A DNA stretch of 64,000 nucleotides from Actinoplanes italicus (GCF_003001815.1 NZ_PVMZ01000031.1:33506-97505); one strand, 5' to 3'. Positions 1 through 8,986 are shown, counted from the stretch's first letter. The notes: generated from the sequence alone by a model not told the origin. A program made the numbers and translations.

Positions 1-550
1 CGCCGGAGCGGTACAGGTCGTCCGGGGAGTCGAACGACTCCAGGCAGCGCTGCATCGCGTCGTCGGCGAGTTCGAACAGGTCGGCGCTGCGGGCCGCCTC
101 GCCGAGTGACGACATGGCGGAGAAGTAGCGCGCCCCCTGTCGGGGTGCCACGTCGAGCAGGGTCATCGACCGGGCCACGTGGTGCAGGCCGTCGTCGATG
201 CGGCCGAGGTGGATGAGGACCCGGGCGGCGTCGGCGAGGATCTTGGCGTCGGTGGCCTTGGGGCCGCCCAGCAGCGCCTGGTCGGCGATCAGCTCCTCGG
301 CGATCTGCAGGGCCTCGTCGAGGCGGCCGAGCGCGTTCAGGGCGTACATCCGGCCGAGCCGGACGATCCGGTGGGTGCGCAGGTCGCCGAGCGTCAGCGC
401 GATCGCCTCGGCCTCGTCGGCGGCGAGCAGCGTCTCGGTGTGGTGACCACGGATGGTCAGGTCATGCACACGCAACGCGAGGCCGGGGTGCGGCCCGTAC
501 GGTGACACCAGCACCGGCAGGCGGTTCTTCGGCAGGGCCCCGTTTCGCAT
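1..550 (-). CDS. Partial helical-repeat (TPR-like) protein, C-terminus outside the window
   Basis: Reading the minus strand from an ATG at 550 gives an open frame of about 183 residues that runs off the left edge. The protein begins MRNGALPKNRLPVLV and is then built of amphipathic alpha-helical pairs such as RLGRMYALNALGRLDEALQI and ARVLIHLGRIDDGLHHV, which look like TPR-type repeats. There is no signal peptide or membrane segment in the visible part. In related actinobacteria such N-terminal repeats often precede a GGDEF or regulatory domain, but nothing visible here proves that, so function is left open. The two plus-strand open frames in the same place are antisense shadows. Confidence 0.7.
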   Translation of the reverse strand, partial: MRNGALPKNRLPVLVSPYGPHPGLALRVHDLTIRGHHTETLLAADEAEAIALTLGDLRTHRIVRLGRMYALNALGRLDEALQIAEELIADQALLGGPKATDAKILADAARVLIHLGRIDDGLHHVARSMTLLDVAPRQGARYFSAMSSLGEAARSADLFELADDAMQRCLESFDSPDDLYRSG

Positions 551-609
551 GGTCCTATGGTCGGCCACGAGGACCCGGATGTGAGGTGTCCGCCGGCAGG
601 CCCGGGCAC

Positions 610-1131
610 CTATCCCCCGCGACTGGTGAGGTGGCCCAGCACGACGGCGGTCCACCAGGCGCCCTGGGAGATCAGGGTCGCCAGACCGGATCGGATCAAC
701 AACGGAGTGGGCGGTACGGTCCACCGGCTCAGCTCGCGCAACAGCGCTCCGGCGTACACCCCGTTGACGCCGACGACCAGGACCGCGATCGCCTTGGGCC
801 CGGCCGGCAGGCCGAGGAGGGCACCTGACGCGAGCAGCCCGGCGAACCCGAGCCACGTCGGCACGTGCGCGCCGTGGGCGGTACGCAGCACGTCGGCGAA
901 CGTGCGCCGGCCGGCCAGCCAGAGCAGCCCGAACCAGTCGACCATCAGCACCGCGCCGAACCCGGCCACCACCGACCCGAGGTGCAGCAGCAGCGCGACG
1001 TCGTGCACCACCGGTGAGATCCGCTGGCGCCCGCTGACGGCCAGGACCGTCAGCCAGCACAGCACGACGGCCGCCAGCTGCCATGTGAGCGGGGCGGGGC
1101 GCCGGTGCCGGCCGGGTGCGACGACTTCCAC
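610..1131 (-). CDS. Small integral membrane protein of unknown function
   Basis: The 173-residue product has about five hydrophobic segments: roughly residues 15-33, 40-65 (HDVALLLHLGSVVAGFGAVL), 90-108, 112-130 and 150-168. It looks like a small polytopic membrane protein of the inner membrane. Histidines occur at the start of the second helix (VVHDVALLLH), a pattern seen in haem- or quinone-interacting membrane proteins, but that is only suggestive. The start at 1131 gives a short polar N-terminus before the first helix. It lies between an unrelated partial gene and the secreted esterase, on the same strand. I do not recognise a named family. Confidence 0.65.
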   Translation of the reverse strand: MEVVAPGRHRRPAPLTWQLAAVVLCWLTVLAVSGRQRISPVVHDVALLLHLGSVVAGFGAVLMVDWFGLLWLAGRRTFADVLRTAHGAHVPTWLGFAGLLASGALLGLPAGPKAIAVLVVGVNGVYAGALLRELSRWTVPPTPLLIRSGLATLISQGAWWTAVVLGHLTSRGG

Positions 1132-1173
1132 GTACGGGAGACGGGCACCCGGCCGGCGGACAACAGAAATCCG

Positions 1174-2475
1174 TCAGGCGGTGCAGGCGGATCCGTTGAG
1201 GGTGTACTCGGTGGGCGCCCCGCTGTTCCCGGTGTGGGTGGCCTGGAACCCGAAGCTGGCCGACGCGCCCGGTGCCAGAACCCCGTTGTAGCCGACGTTG
1301 GTCGCGGTGACCTGCCCGGAGTTCGGGCTGTAGCCGGCGTTCCAGCCGCCGGTGATGGTCTGGCCGGAGGGGAGACGGAACACGAGTCTCCAGCCGTTGA
1401 CGGTCGTGGTTCCGGTGTTGGTGACGGTGATGTCGGCGGTCAGCCCGTTGTTCCAGGCGTTGACCTTGGCCGTGACCCGGCACGCGCCGGGGACGGGCGG
1501 GTTGCTGCTCGACACCGACGGGCCGGGGTTCGACGGGCCGGGGCTCGAGGGGCCGGGGTTCGACGGGGAGGGTGAGGTGGTGCTGCCGAACTGGGTGAAG
1601 AACTGCCACACCTCGCTGGACACCCAGGAGGTCGAGGCGTTGCGGTCGGTCGGCAGCGGCACGTGGTCGCCGTCGTGGGCGGCCCACCGGACCGGGTATC
1701 CGGCGCGGCATCCCGCGTAGTTGGTGCTGATGTGGGTCCCGCTGTTCTGTGCCGGCTCCGGCGGGTTCTGGGCGGTGCACCCGTTGAGGCGGACGAAGGT
1801 GTCACGGATCGAGCGGCCCTGCGAGATGTTCAGGACGCTGTCGCGGGTGCCGTGGATGCCGAAGTACGCGACCGGCTGGGACGCCGAGGAGCATCCGCTG
1901 AGATTGGCGCCGGCGATGGGCGCGACCGCGCGGAACACGGCGGGCCGGGCGCAGGCGAGGGCGTAACTCATCGCGCCGCCGTAGCTGAATCCGAGGGCGA
2001 ACCTCTGTGACGTGTCGACGCAGAGGTCGTTCTCGACCGTACGCAGGATGTCGTCGACGAGGGTGACGTCGCGTCCGCCGGTGTTGGCCCAGCCCGCGTC
2101 GAGACCCTGCGGCGCCACGAAGATGGCGCTGTTGCCGGATCGCTGCTGCAGGCCGTAGAAGCCGTTGCCGACCACGTCGTTCGCACTGCCGTTGAGCCAG
2201 TGCAGGCCGACGACGAGCCGGTACGCCTGGTTGCTGTTGTAGTTGCCGGGCAGCCGCAGGATGTACGTACGGGCCCGGCCTCCGCTCTGGATCGTGTAGG
2301 TGCCGTCACGCAGCGTCGGGGCCTTCCCGCAGCCGGCGGTGGCCGCCATGACGCCGACCTGCCCGGCCGAGGCGATGCCGCCGGACACCACCGTTCCCAC
2401 CGCGGCGATCAGCACCGCCACTGCGGCCGCCGACGCGGCCAGGAGCCTGCGGTTGCGCGCTCTTCGTTCCGCCAT
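1174..2475 (-). CDS. Secreted PHB-depolymerase/feruloyl-esterase-like hydrolase with C-terminal CBM2
   Basis: This is an alpha/beta-hydrolase of the LpqC/polyhydroxybutyrate depolymerase-feruloyl esterase superfamily, predicted to be secreted and to cut esters in plant wall or polyester material. Residue numbers follow the start at 2475, chosen for the strong purine-rich ribosome site just upstream (2480-2490); a start at 2511 would add 12 residues. A signal peptide covers about residues 1-38. The nucleophile motif GFSYG is near residue 162-166, an acid candidate lies in GTRDS near 209-213, and the catalytic histidine candidate is in HDGDH near 267-271. A Ser/Pro/Gly linker at about 300-330 leads to a CBM2-type cellulose-binding domain (CRVTAKVNAWNNGLTADI to the terminal NGSACTA). 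It is divergent from the CE3 esterase gene. Confidence 0.85.
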   Translation of the reverse strand: MAERRARNRRLLAASAAAVAVLIAAVGTVVSGGIASAGQVGVMAATAGCGKAPTLRDGTYTIQSGGRARTYILRLPGNYNSNQAYRLVVGLHWLNGSANDVVGNGFYGLQQRSGNSAIFVAPQGLDAGWANTGGRDVTLVDDILRTVENDLCVDTSQRFALGFSYGGAMSYALACARPAVFRAVAPIAGANLSGCSSASQPVAYFGIHGTRDSVLNISQGRSIRDTFVRLNGCTAQNPPEPAQNSGTHISTNYAGCRAGYPVRWAAHDGDHVPLPTDRNASTSWVSSEVWQFFTQFGSTTSPSPSNPGPSSPGPSNPGPSVSSSNPPVPGACRVTAKVNAWNNGLTADITVTNTGTTTVNGWRLVFRLPSGQTITGGWNAGYSPNSGQVTATNVGYNGVLAPGASASFGFQATHTGNSGAPTEYTLNGSACTA

Positions 2476-2771
2476 CGGGCTCTCCCTCTCGTCGCGTCCG
2501 AATATCCGCATTCGTCAATGAGTAACAGAAATAGTCGGGCACGGAGGAATTACTGGCAATGCTTTCAGATGAAGGAGGGGCGCAAAAAATAACTCACTGA
2601 AAAGTGTTACGGCCGAACGGAACACGAGGTCGCGACATCGGGCAGCTTGAATGTGGTGAAACATGGTGGCAACCTTCAGGCACCGCTGTTAGCGCTCCCA
2701 TGGATCGCCGAAACTCAACGATCGCGAGCCTGTGAGCGATAACTAAACCCCATCCCCCAGGAGGAGTAACC
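2476..2771. promoter_or_regulatory. Divergent promoter region with a CebR-like half-conserved operator
   Basis: These 296 bases separate two divergently transcribed secreted-esterase genes. The stretch is clearly less GC-rich than the genes around it. It holds TGTTAGCGCTCCCA at 2687-2700, which matches the actinobacterial CebR/CelR box TGGGAGCGCTCCCA at 12 of 14 positions, and an imperfect hairpin or operator around 2591-2609 (CACT-GAAA-AGTG). The sequence GAAAAGTGTTACG at about 2599-2611 recurs next to the GH62 promoter at about 58250. No unambiguous -35/-10 pair was chosen. Confidence 0.5.
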
Positions 2772-3869
2772 ATGTCTAGAATAAGGCGCTGGTTATCTAC
2801 GGCAATTCTTATCACCGCGTTCGCCGCCGCTGGAGGCGTCGCGTTCCCCGGCGCGGCTTCGGCGGAGTCCAACGGTGGTGTCCGCGTCATGCCGCTGGGC
2901 GATTCCATCACCGAGGGAACGCAGGTTCCCGGCGGCTACCGGATCGGCCTCTGGCAGCGGATGGCCGCCGGTGGATACCGGGTCGACCTGGTCGGAAGCC
3001 AGTTCAACGGGCCGTCCTCGCTCGGCGATCACGACCACGAGGGCCACCCCGGATGGCGCATCGACCAGATCGACGCCAACATCGCCGGCTGGCTGCGCAA
3101 CACCACCCCGCGGACCGTGCTGCTGCACATCGGCACCAACGACATCCTGCAGAACTACAACGTCGGCGGCGCGCCGGCCCGGCTGTCGAGCCTGGTCGAC
3201 CGGATCACCAGCACGGCGCCCAACGCGGACGTGTTCGTCGCCTCGATCATCCCGCTGAGCAACTCCGGCCAGAACAACGCGGCCCGCACCTTCAACGCCA
3301 CCATCCCGGGCATGGTGCAGAGCAAGGTCAGCGCGGGCAAGCGGGTCCACTTCGTCGACATGTACAGCGCGCTGACCACCGGCGACCTGATCGACGGCGT
3401 GCATCCCACCGCGGGTGGTTACGACAAGATGGCCGCGACCTGGTACGCGGCACTGCGATCGGTCCAGGGCTCCATCGGCGACCCGGTCACCGGCACGGGT
3501 CAGTCGCTGGTCGGCATCGCCTCGGGCCGCTGCCTCGACGTGCCCGGCAGCAGCACCACGAACGGGACCCAGCCGATCATCTGGAGCTGCAGCGGCGCCA
3601 CGAACCAGCGCTGGGCCTACGACGGCCAGACGCTGAAGGCGCTGGGCAAGTGTCTGGACTCACCGACCGGCGCGACGTCCGGCTCGAAGGCGCAGCTGTG
3701 GGATTGCAGTGGCGCCGCCAACCAGCGCTGGGCGTTCACGTCGGGCGGGACGATCCGCAACGCGCAGTCGGGACTGTGCGTGGAGGCCGGCGGCACCGCG
3801 AACGGGACCGTCGTCACGCTCCGGACCTGCACGAACGCCGCCGGCCAACTTTGGAACCGCGGTTCGTAA
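2772..3869 (+). CDS. Secreted CE3-type acetylxylan esterase (SGNH hydrolase) with ricin-type lectin domain
   Basis: The 365-residue protein is an SGNH/GDSL hydrolase most like carbohydrate esterase family 3, which removes acetyl groups from xylan. A signal peptide spans about residues 1-31 (cut after GAASA). Catalytic blocks are all present: block I MPLGDSITEG with Ser45, the conserved GHPGWRID at 91-98, block III HIGTND at 119-124, and block V DGVHPTAGGY with Asp208 and His211. From about residue 243 a ricin-type beta-trefoil (CBM13) follows, with repeated CLD and QRW motifs, probably for xylan binding. The ATG at 2772 has an excellent ribosome site (AGGAGGAG at 2759-2766). It is followed by the GH11 xylanase, fitting cooperative xylan deacetylation and cleavage. 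Confidence 0.88.
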   Translation: MSRIRRWLSTAILITAFAAAGGVAFPGAASAESNGGVRVMPLGDSITEGTQVPGGYRIGLWQRMAAGGYRVDLVGSQFNGPSSLGDHDHEGHPGWRIDQIDANIAGWLRNTTPRTVLLHIGTNDILQNYNVGGAPARLSSLVDRITSTAPNADVFVASIIPLSNSGQNNAARTFNATIPGMVQSKVSAGKRVHFVDMYSALTTGDLIDGVHPTAGGYDKMAATWYAALRSVQGSIGDPVTGTGQSLVGIASGRCLDVPGSSTTNGTQPIIWSCSGATNQRWAYDGQTLKALGKCLDSPTGATSGSKAQLWDCSGAANQRWAFTSGGTIRNAQSGLCVEAGGTANGTVVTLRTCTNAAGQLWNRGS

Positions 3870-4015
3870 CTTTCGGAGCTGCTGTCGGTCTTTTCGGTGC
3901 CAGTTTACGGCGCGCTGGCGTACCCACGTCTCGTTTGAAGCCTTTGAACTGGGTTTTTGTTCTCCAGAGCCCTTAAAGATCAAGTTCGGTATTTCCGCCT
4001 GATGTCCGGAAGTTG

Positions 4016-4045
4016 TTGACAAGATGACGGCGAGAGGGCCAGGAT
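4016..4045 (+). promoter_or_regulatory. Candidate housekeeping promoter for the GH11 xylanase
   Basis: TTGACA at 4016-4021 is followed after 18 bases by CAGGAT at 4040-4045, a good match to the actinobacterial primary-sigma pattern. It lies about 125 bases upstream of the GH11 start, leaving a long leader. The rest of the 300-base gap (3870-4169) is AT-richer than the genes and shows no other clear signal. Confidence 0.45.
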
Positions 4046-4169
4046 CTCGCAATGACGGGCCTCGATGGTCGTCATCCCCGCCACGAGCCACGACACCGAT
4101 CCCCCGGAGTGCTCAGTCGTGCCCGTGGGGCTGTTCCCCGCCAGCCATTCATGAGGAGGAACCACTCAC

Positions 4170-5198
4170 ATGACCCCAGATCTCCCCCAGCCGGCCCGCG
4201 GCAGACGGAATCGCATCCGTGTGCTCGCGGGGGCCGCCTGCGCCATCGCCATGTCGATCGCCGGAGTCACCGTGGCCGGCACCGCACACGCCGAGGCCGA
4301 CCGGACCCTCACCTCGAACCTGACCGGCACCCACAACGGCTACTACTTCTCGTTCTGGAAGGACAGCGGCAACGCCAGCATGACGCTGCGCGCCGACGGC
4401 CGGTATTCCAGCAGCTGGGACCGCAGCACCAACAACTGGGTCGGTGGTAAGGGCTGGGCGACCGGCAGCCGCCGGACGGTCACCTACTCGGGCACCTACA
4501 ACCCGGGCAACAACAACACCTACCTGGCCCTGTACGGCTGGACGCGCAACCCGCTCATCGAGTACTACGTCGTGGAGAACTTCGGCAGCTACAACCCGAG
4601 CAGCGGCGCCACCCGTCTGGGCACGGTCACGACCGACGGCGGCACGTACGACATCCTGCGCAGCCAGCGGGTCAACGCGCCCTCGATCGACGGCAACCAG
4701 ACGTTCTATCAGTACTGGAGCGTCCGGCAGCAGAAGCGCAGCTCGGGAACCATCACGACGGCCAACCACTTCGACGCCTGGGCGCGGGCCGGCCTGAACC
4801 TCGGCACCAACCACGCCTACCAGGTGATGGCGACCGAGGGTTACCAGAGCCAGGGCAGTTCGGACATCACCGTCCGCGAGGGCAGTGGCTCCGGGCCCAC
4901 CAACCCGACCAGCCCGACCCCGGGCAACCCGGGCAGCAACTGCACCGCGGTGCTCTCCGCCGGCCAGCAGTACGGCGACCGCTTCAACCTCAACGTGGCC
5001 GTCCAGAACACCAGCAACTGGACCGTCACGCTCAACCTGAACGGCGGCCAGAGCATCCAGAACAGCTGGAACGCCGCGGTCAGCGGCACCACCGGCACGA
5101 TCACGGCACGGCCGAACGGCAGTGGCAACAACTTCGGCATAACGATCATGGCCAATGGCAACTGGACCTGGCCGACGGTCAGCTGCCGACAGGGCTGA
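4170..5198 (+). CDS. Secreted GH11 endo-beta-1,4-xylanase with C-terminal CBM2-like domain
   Basis: The 342-residue product is a family 11 endo-1,4-beta-xylanase. A Tat/Sec-like signal peptide covers residues 1-41. The beta-jelly-roll catalytic domain runs from about 45 to 237 and has the family signatures: nucleophile Glu131 in PLIEYYVVEN and acid/base Glu223 in MATEGYQSQGSS, with the usual spacing. A Gly/Pro/Thr/Ser linker (about 238-257) joins a short CBM2-like module (about 258-340) flanked by two cysteines (SNCTA and VSCRQG). The start is supported by GGAGGAACC just upstream at 4154-4162. It sits between the CE3 esterase and the GH43 xylosidase, so polymer cutting, deacetylation and oligosaccharide hydrolysis are adjacent. 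Confidence 0.95.
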   Translation: MTPDLPQPARGRRNRIRVLAGAACAIAMSIAGVTVAGTAHAEADRTLTSNLTGTHNGYYFSFWKDSGNASMTLRADGRYSSSWDRSTNNWVGGKGWATGSRRTVTYSGTYNPGNNNTYLALYGWTRNPLIEYYVVENFGSYNPSSGATRLGTVTTDGGTYDILRSQRVNAPSIDGNQTFYQYWSVRQQKRSSGTITTANHFDAWARAGLNLGTNHAYQVMATEGYQSQGSSDITVREGSGSGPTNPTSPTPGNPGSNCTAVLSAGQQYGDRFNLNVAVQNTSNWTVTLNLNGGQSIQNSWNAAVSGTTGTITARPNGSGNNFGITIMANGNWTWPTVSCRQG

Positions 5199-5208
5199 TC
5201 CTTCGGAT

Positions 5209-5236
5209 GGCGCGGCGGTCCAGGGGCCGCCGCGCC
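5209..5236 (+). terminator. Hairpin between the GH11 and GH43 genes
   Basis: GGCGCGGCGG (5209-5218) pairs with CCGCCGCGCC (5227-5236) around an 8-base loop, directly after the xylanase stop. There is no T-tract, as usual in this GC class. It may terminate or attenuate transcription so that secreted xylanase is made in excess of the intracellular xylosidase. Confidence 0.55.
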
Positions 5237-5258
5237 ACCTCCTGCGAGAGGTTGTTGC

Positions 5259-6887
5259 ATGACGATCGCCAAGGCCGCCGTCTCCACGATCCGGAACCCG
5301 GTGCTGCCGGGTTTTCATCCGGATCCGTCGATCCTGCGGGTCGGCGCCGACTACTACATCGCCACGTCGACGTTCGAGTGGTACCCGGGTGTGCGGGTCC
5401 ACCACTCCACCGACCTGGTCGAGTGGCGGCCGCTCGGTGGGGTGCTGACCGAGCGCCGGCTTCTCGACCTGGCCGGGACCGCCGACTCGTGCGGTGTCTG
5501 GGCGCCCAACCTGACCTACGCCCACGGGCTGTTCCACCTGCTCTACACCGATGTGGCCACGTTCGCGGGTGGCTACTGGGATCCGCAGAACTACCTGGTC
5601 ACGGCGCCGACCATGGATGGGCCGTGGTCGGACCCGGTCGTCCTGCACGGCCGTGGCTTCGACGCGTCGCTGTTCCACGACGAGGACGGCACGACCTGGA
5701 TGCTGTCGATGCGCGCCGATTGGCGCCCCGGCCACAACCGCTTCGCGGGAATCTCCATCCAGCGGTACGACCATCGCGAACGCCGGCTCGACGGTCCCGA
5801 GCACCTGATCTTCGAGGGCACCGACGCCGGTCTGACCGAGGCGCCCCTCATCTACCGCAAGGACGGCTGGTACTACCTGATGACCGCGGAGGGCGGCACC
5901 ACCTGGACGCACCAGATCACCGTGGCACGATCAAGAGACCTTCTCGGCGGGTACGAGGTGGACCCGGCCGGCCCGATGCTGACCTCGGCCGGCCATCCCG
6001 ATCTGACGTTGCAGAAGGCCGGCCACGGCAGCCTCGTGCAGACCCCGGACGGCGAGTGGTACCTGGCACATCTGGCCGCCCGGCCGTACACCCCGTCCGG
6101 CCGGTGCGTGCTCGGCCGCGAGACCGCCCTGCAGAAGGTGGAGTGGCCCGAGGGCGGATGGCCCGCGATTGCCGGCGGTGTGCCGGCCGAGCACGTCCCG
6201 GCGCCCTCCACGTCGTCCCGGCCGGTCCGCGCCGGCCGGACCGGTGACGACGACTTCGACGCCCCGGTGCTCGGTCCCGACTGGTCGACCCTGCGCCGCC
6301 CGGCCACACCGGACTGGCTCGACCTGTCGGCCCGCCGGTCGCACGTGCGCATCCACGGCGGCCAGTCGCCGATGGCCCGCCACCGCCCGAGCCTGGTGGC
6401 GCGCCGGGTGACGTCCCGCCGCTGCACCTTCGAGGCGGTCTGCGAGTTCGAGCCCCGCAACTACCGGCAGCTGGCGGGCATCACCGCGTACTACAACTCG
6501 CGCAACTGGTACTACCTGCACGTGACCGCCGCCGACGACGGCCGGCCGGTGCTGGACGTGCTGTGCTGCGACAGCGGACGGGTCACCACGCCGCCGGGGC
6601 TGCGGATCCCGCTGCGCGACGTACGGCGGGTGGGCCTGCGCGCCCGGTTCGACGGCCCGGCCCTGACCTTCGCCTACACCACCGACCCGGACGCCGAGTC
6701 GGTCTGGCACCGCCTGGGCCGCACGTTCGACGCCACCACGCTGTCCGACGAGTACGCCGTCACAATCGTCCCCGGTGAACCCGAGGCGTGGGGTTTCACC
6801 GGCGCGTTCGTCGGCCTGTGGGTGCAGGACCTGGGCGCCGAGGGCGGTTACGCCGACTTCGACCGGGCCGTGTACCGCGCCGGCTGA
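5259..6887 (+). CDS. GH43 beta-xylosidase / alpha-L-arabinofuranosidase (XynB type), cytoplasmic
   Basis: The 542-residue protein has no signal peptide and matches the two-domain XynB-type GH43 enzymes that release xylose from imported xylo-oligosaccharides. The five-bladed beta-propeller (about residues 10-315) holds the general base Asp22 in GFHPDPS, the pKa modulator Asp135 in RGFDASLF and the general acid Glu194 in LTEAPLIY. The C-terminal beta-sandwich (about 330-540) has the Tyr/Trp-rich RNYRQLAGITAYYNSRNWYY stretch usual for this subfamily. It starts 60 bases after the GH11 stop with a hairpin between, so it is probably part of the same transcription unit at lower level. It converges on the MmpS-like gene. 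Confidence 0.92.
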   Translation: MTIAKAAVSTIRNPVLPGFHPDPSILRVGADYYIATSTFEWYPGVRVHHSTDLVEWRPLGGVLTERRLLDLAGTADSCGVWAPNLTYAHGLFHLLYTDVATFAGGYWDPQNYLVTAPTMDGPWSDPVVLHGRGFDASLFHDEDGTTWMLSMRADWRPGHNRFAGISIQRYDHRERRLDGPEHLIFEGTDAGLTEAPLIYRKDGWYYLMTAEGGTTWTHQITVARSRDLLGGYEVDPAGPMLTSAGHPDLTLQKAGHGSLVQTPDGEWYLAHLAARPYTPSGRCVLGRETALQKVEWPEGGWPAIAGGVPAEHVPAPSTSSRPVRAGRTGDDDFDAPVLGPDWSTLRRPATPDWLDLSARRSHVRIHGGQSPMARHRPSLVARRVTSRRCTFEAVCEFEPRNYRQLAGITAYYNSRNWYYLHVTAADDGRPVLDVLCCDSGRVTTPPGLRIPLRDVRRVGLRARFDGPALTFAYTTDPDAESVWHRLGRTFDATTLSDEYAVTIVPGEPEAWGFTGAFVGLWVQDLGAEGGYADFDRAVYRAG

Positions 6888-6891
6888 CGGC

Positions 6892-7602
6892 TCAGCACAG
6901 GGCGTACGCGTACCGCCCCGCGGCGGTGGTCCTCGTAACCTCCTTGCCGTCGACGGTGATGGTGCAGGTCACCGGGCCGTTGTCGCCGCCACTCTTGCGC
7001 TGCGCCTCGAGTACCAGCGGGTGGCGTTGCGTACCGACAGGGAAGGTCGTCCGCCACGGCAGCGGGATCCCGTTGCGGCGGATGATCTCGCCGTCCTCGT
7101 CGGTGTAGCTGATGCTGCCCGTGTTGCCGGAGCCGCTGGCCGTCACCTCGTAGACCACCGTCGTCGTCGGCGCCGCCGACGACGATGCCGGTGACGGTGC
7201 CGGTGACGGTGCCGGTGCGGAGGTCTCCTCCGTGGTCTCCTCCGTGATGATGACGGTCGGCGTCGAACGCTGTGTGTCGTCGTCCGCCCGGAACCGGTCG
7301 ATGATCAGCGGCAGGGCGAGGAGCAGCGCGCAGCCGATCAGGGTCGCGATCAGCACGGGCCGGGCCTTGCCACGGCGGCGCCGCTCGCTCTTCACGGCGA
7401 AGACCGGATGGGTGTACGGCATCGTGTCCGGTGGCGGGGGCACGCTGAAATCGCGCATCGTCGCCGGGTCACCGATCGGGGACGTGGACGCCTCGGTCAG
7501 CCAGGGATCGGCGGGCGCGGCCAGGATCTCCGATTCGTCTCCGGCCGGTCGCCCGGCCGCCGCGTTGCTGTGGGTGGATCCGTCGCCATCGAGACCGGTC
7601 AC
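6892..7602 (-). CDS. MmpS-like single-span membrane protein
   Basis: The 236-residue protein has a long cytoplasmic N-terminus (1-80), a basic patch (SERRRRGKARP) and one transmembrane helix at about 82-98 (VLIATLIGCALLLALPLII). After this comes a Ser/Ala/Pro/Thr stalk (115-148) and a C-terminal beta-rich domain with VTASGSGNTGSISYTDEDG and PLPWRTTFPVG. That pattern is the MmpS fold, whose mycobacterial members help MmpL RND lipid transporters. No MmpL gene is nearby, so its partner is unknown. Cysteines CTITVD and the terminal ALC may form a disulfide. The start at 7602 is the only one that keeps the whole N-terminus; a shorter start is possible. Confidence 0.7.
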   Translation of the reverse strand: MTGLDGDGSTHSNAAAGRPAGDESEILAAPADPWLTEASTSPIGDPATMRDFSVPPPPDTMPYTHPVFAVKSERRRRGKARPVLIATLIGCALLLALPLIIDRFRADDDTQRSTPTVIITEETTEETSAPAPSPAPSPASSSAAPTTTVVYEVTASGSGNTGSISYTDEDGEIIRRNGIPLPWRTTFPVGTQRHPLVLEAQRKSGGDNGPVTCTITVDGKEVTRTTAAGRYAYALC

Positions 7603-7690
7603 AGCGCCGAGGCTAAATCACCTGCGCAATCGCCGAGTTCCGGAACCGCGATCTGTTGACCGGGCCCCTCGGGGACGGTGAAGATCATGC

Positions 7691-8467
7691 ATGCGTCGTC
7701 ACCGCCCCCTCGCACGGGCCGGGGCCGTCACCGGCCTCGCCGCGCTGCTGATCGCGACCATGGCCTCCCCGGCCTTCGCGGACCCGCCCCGCAACCTCCC
7801 GCAGAACGCCGGCGGATGGGAGCAGTCCTTCTCCCCCGCGTTCGACTACGACACCGACGGCTGTTACGCCACGCCGGCCATCGGCCCGGACGGCACGATC
7901 GCGGGCGGTCTCAAGACCACCGGCGCGGTCAACGGCAGCTGCCGCGACCAGTCCGATCTCGACAACTCTCAGACGTACGCCCGGTCGAAGTGCAACAACG
8001 GCTGGTGCGCGATCGTCTACGCCGGCTACTTCGAGAAGGACCAGGCCGTCGCCGGCAGCGGCCTCGGCGGCCATCGGCACGACTGGGAGCACGTCATCTC
8101 CTGGGTGAGCCAGGCGTCCAACCAGGTGGAATACGTCAGCACCACCCAGCACAGCTCACAGAAGACCTACCCCCGGTCACAGGTGCGGTTCGACGGCAGC
8201 CACCCCAAGGTCGTCTACCACAAGGACGGCCTGTCGACGCACTTCTACCGGCTGGCCAACAGCAACGACGAGCCGCCGGAGAACCACTACCACAACTGGC
8301 GCTACCCGCCGCTGGTCGACTGGAACGGCTTCCCCAGCCTCGAACTGCGCGACAAACTGATGTCCGCGAACTTCGGCTCGGCGACCATCAAGATCAAAGA
8401 CGGCTCCTTCGAGTATCTGCTCAACGCCGCCAAACCCGCCGGAATCCCCTTCGATCCGTACGCCTGA
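7691..8467 (+). CDS. NLP-family (NPP1) necrosis- and ethylene-inducing-like protein
   Basis: The 258-residue protein carries a signal peptide (1-30, cut after AFA) and then an NPP1 domain covering the rest. The hallmark heptapeptide GHRHDWE is intact at 127-133 and is followed by H134, as in cytolytic NLPs, where it coordinates a metal ion needed for membrane attack. Two cysteines, Cys101 and Cys106 (SKCNNGWC), are spaced for the usual conserved disulfide. NLPs from fungi, oomycetes and some bacteria lyse dicot plasma membranes by binding glycosyl-inositol-phosphoceramides. The gene lies next to xylan-degrading genes, which is consistent with a role on plant tissue, though cytotoxicity cannot be read from sequence. 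The next gene on the other strand is a pseudogene. Confidence 0.92.
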   Translation: MRRHRPLARAGAVTGLAALLIATMASPAFADPPRNLPQNAGGWEQSFSPAFDYDTDGCYATPAIGPDGTIAGGLKTTGAVNGSCRDQSDLDNSQTYARSKCNNGWCAIVYAGYFEKDQAVAGSGLGGHRHDWEHVISWVSQASNQVEYVSTTQHSSQKTYPRSQVRFDGSHPKVVYHKDGLSTHFYRLANSNDEPPENHYHNWRYPPLVDWNGFPSLELRDKLMSANFGSATIKIKDGSFEYLLNAAKPAGIPFDPYA

Positions 8468-8986
8468 CGCGCGGCCCCGCACCACGGCGGTACAGCCACA
8501 CGGCAACCGCCACCAGGACCAGCACGATGCCCACACCGGACAATCCCCGGACCACGGACGTACGACCGGAGCCGTCGCACTCCCGCACCGGGTGGTCGTG
8601 GGTGAGCGCGCACGTCATGGTGGCGGCCCGCCGTGGGCCGTACTCGCGCCGCAGTGATCTGGTGAAGTCCTGCCACTGGCGCCGTGTCTCGACCACGGCA
8701 CCGGTGACGGCCTTCTCGAAGTTGCGCCTGACCCGGCCGCGCGGTGTGGTCGGGTCGGTGGTGGTGCCGGTGACCGGGTCGATGAGACCGGTGTCCCCTT
8801 CTTGAGGGCGGCGCGGGTGACCCGCCGCCCGCGCGACCACCCGCCCCTTGCCCGTCGAGCAGGTCACCGGCCCGGCCCGGCCCACGGCTTCCTGGAACCG
8901 TCCGCGCTGGTGGTCGACGCAGCCGAGCAGGCGCACGGTCGCGTCGTCGCGGCTCTGCGGGTAGTCGCCGGTGACGAAGTCGGCGT

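Noticed and set aside
4149..5912. 587-codon minus-strand open frame
   Set aside because: Antisense to GH11 and GH43 genes with catalytic motifs intact on the plus strand.
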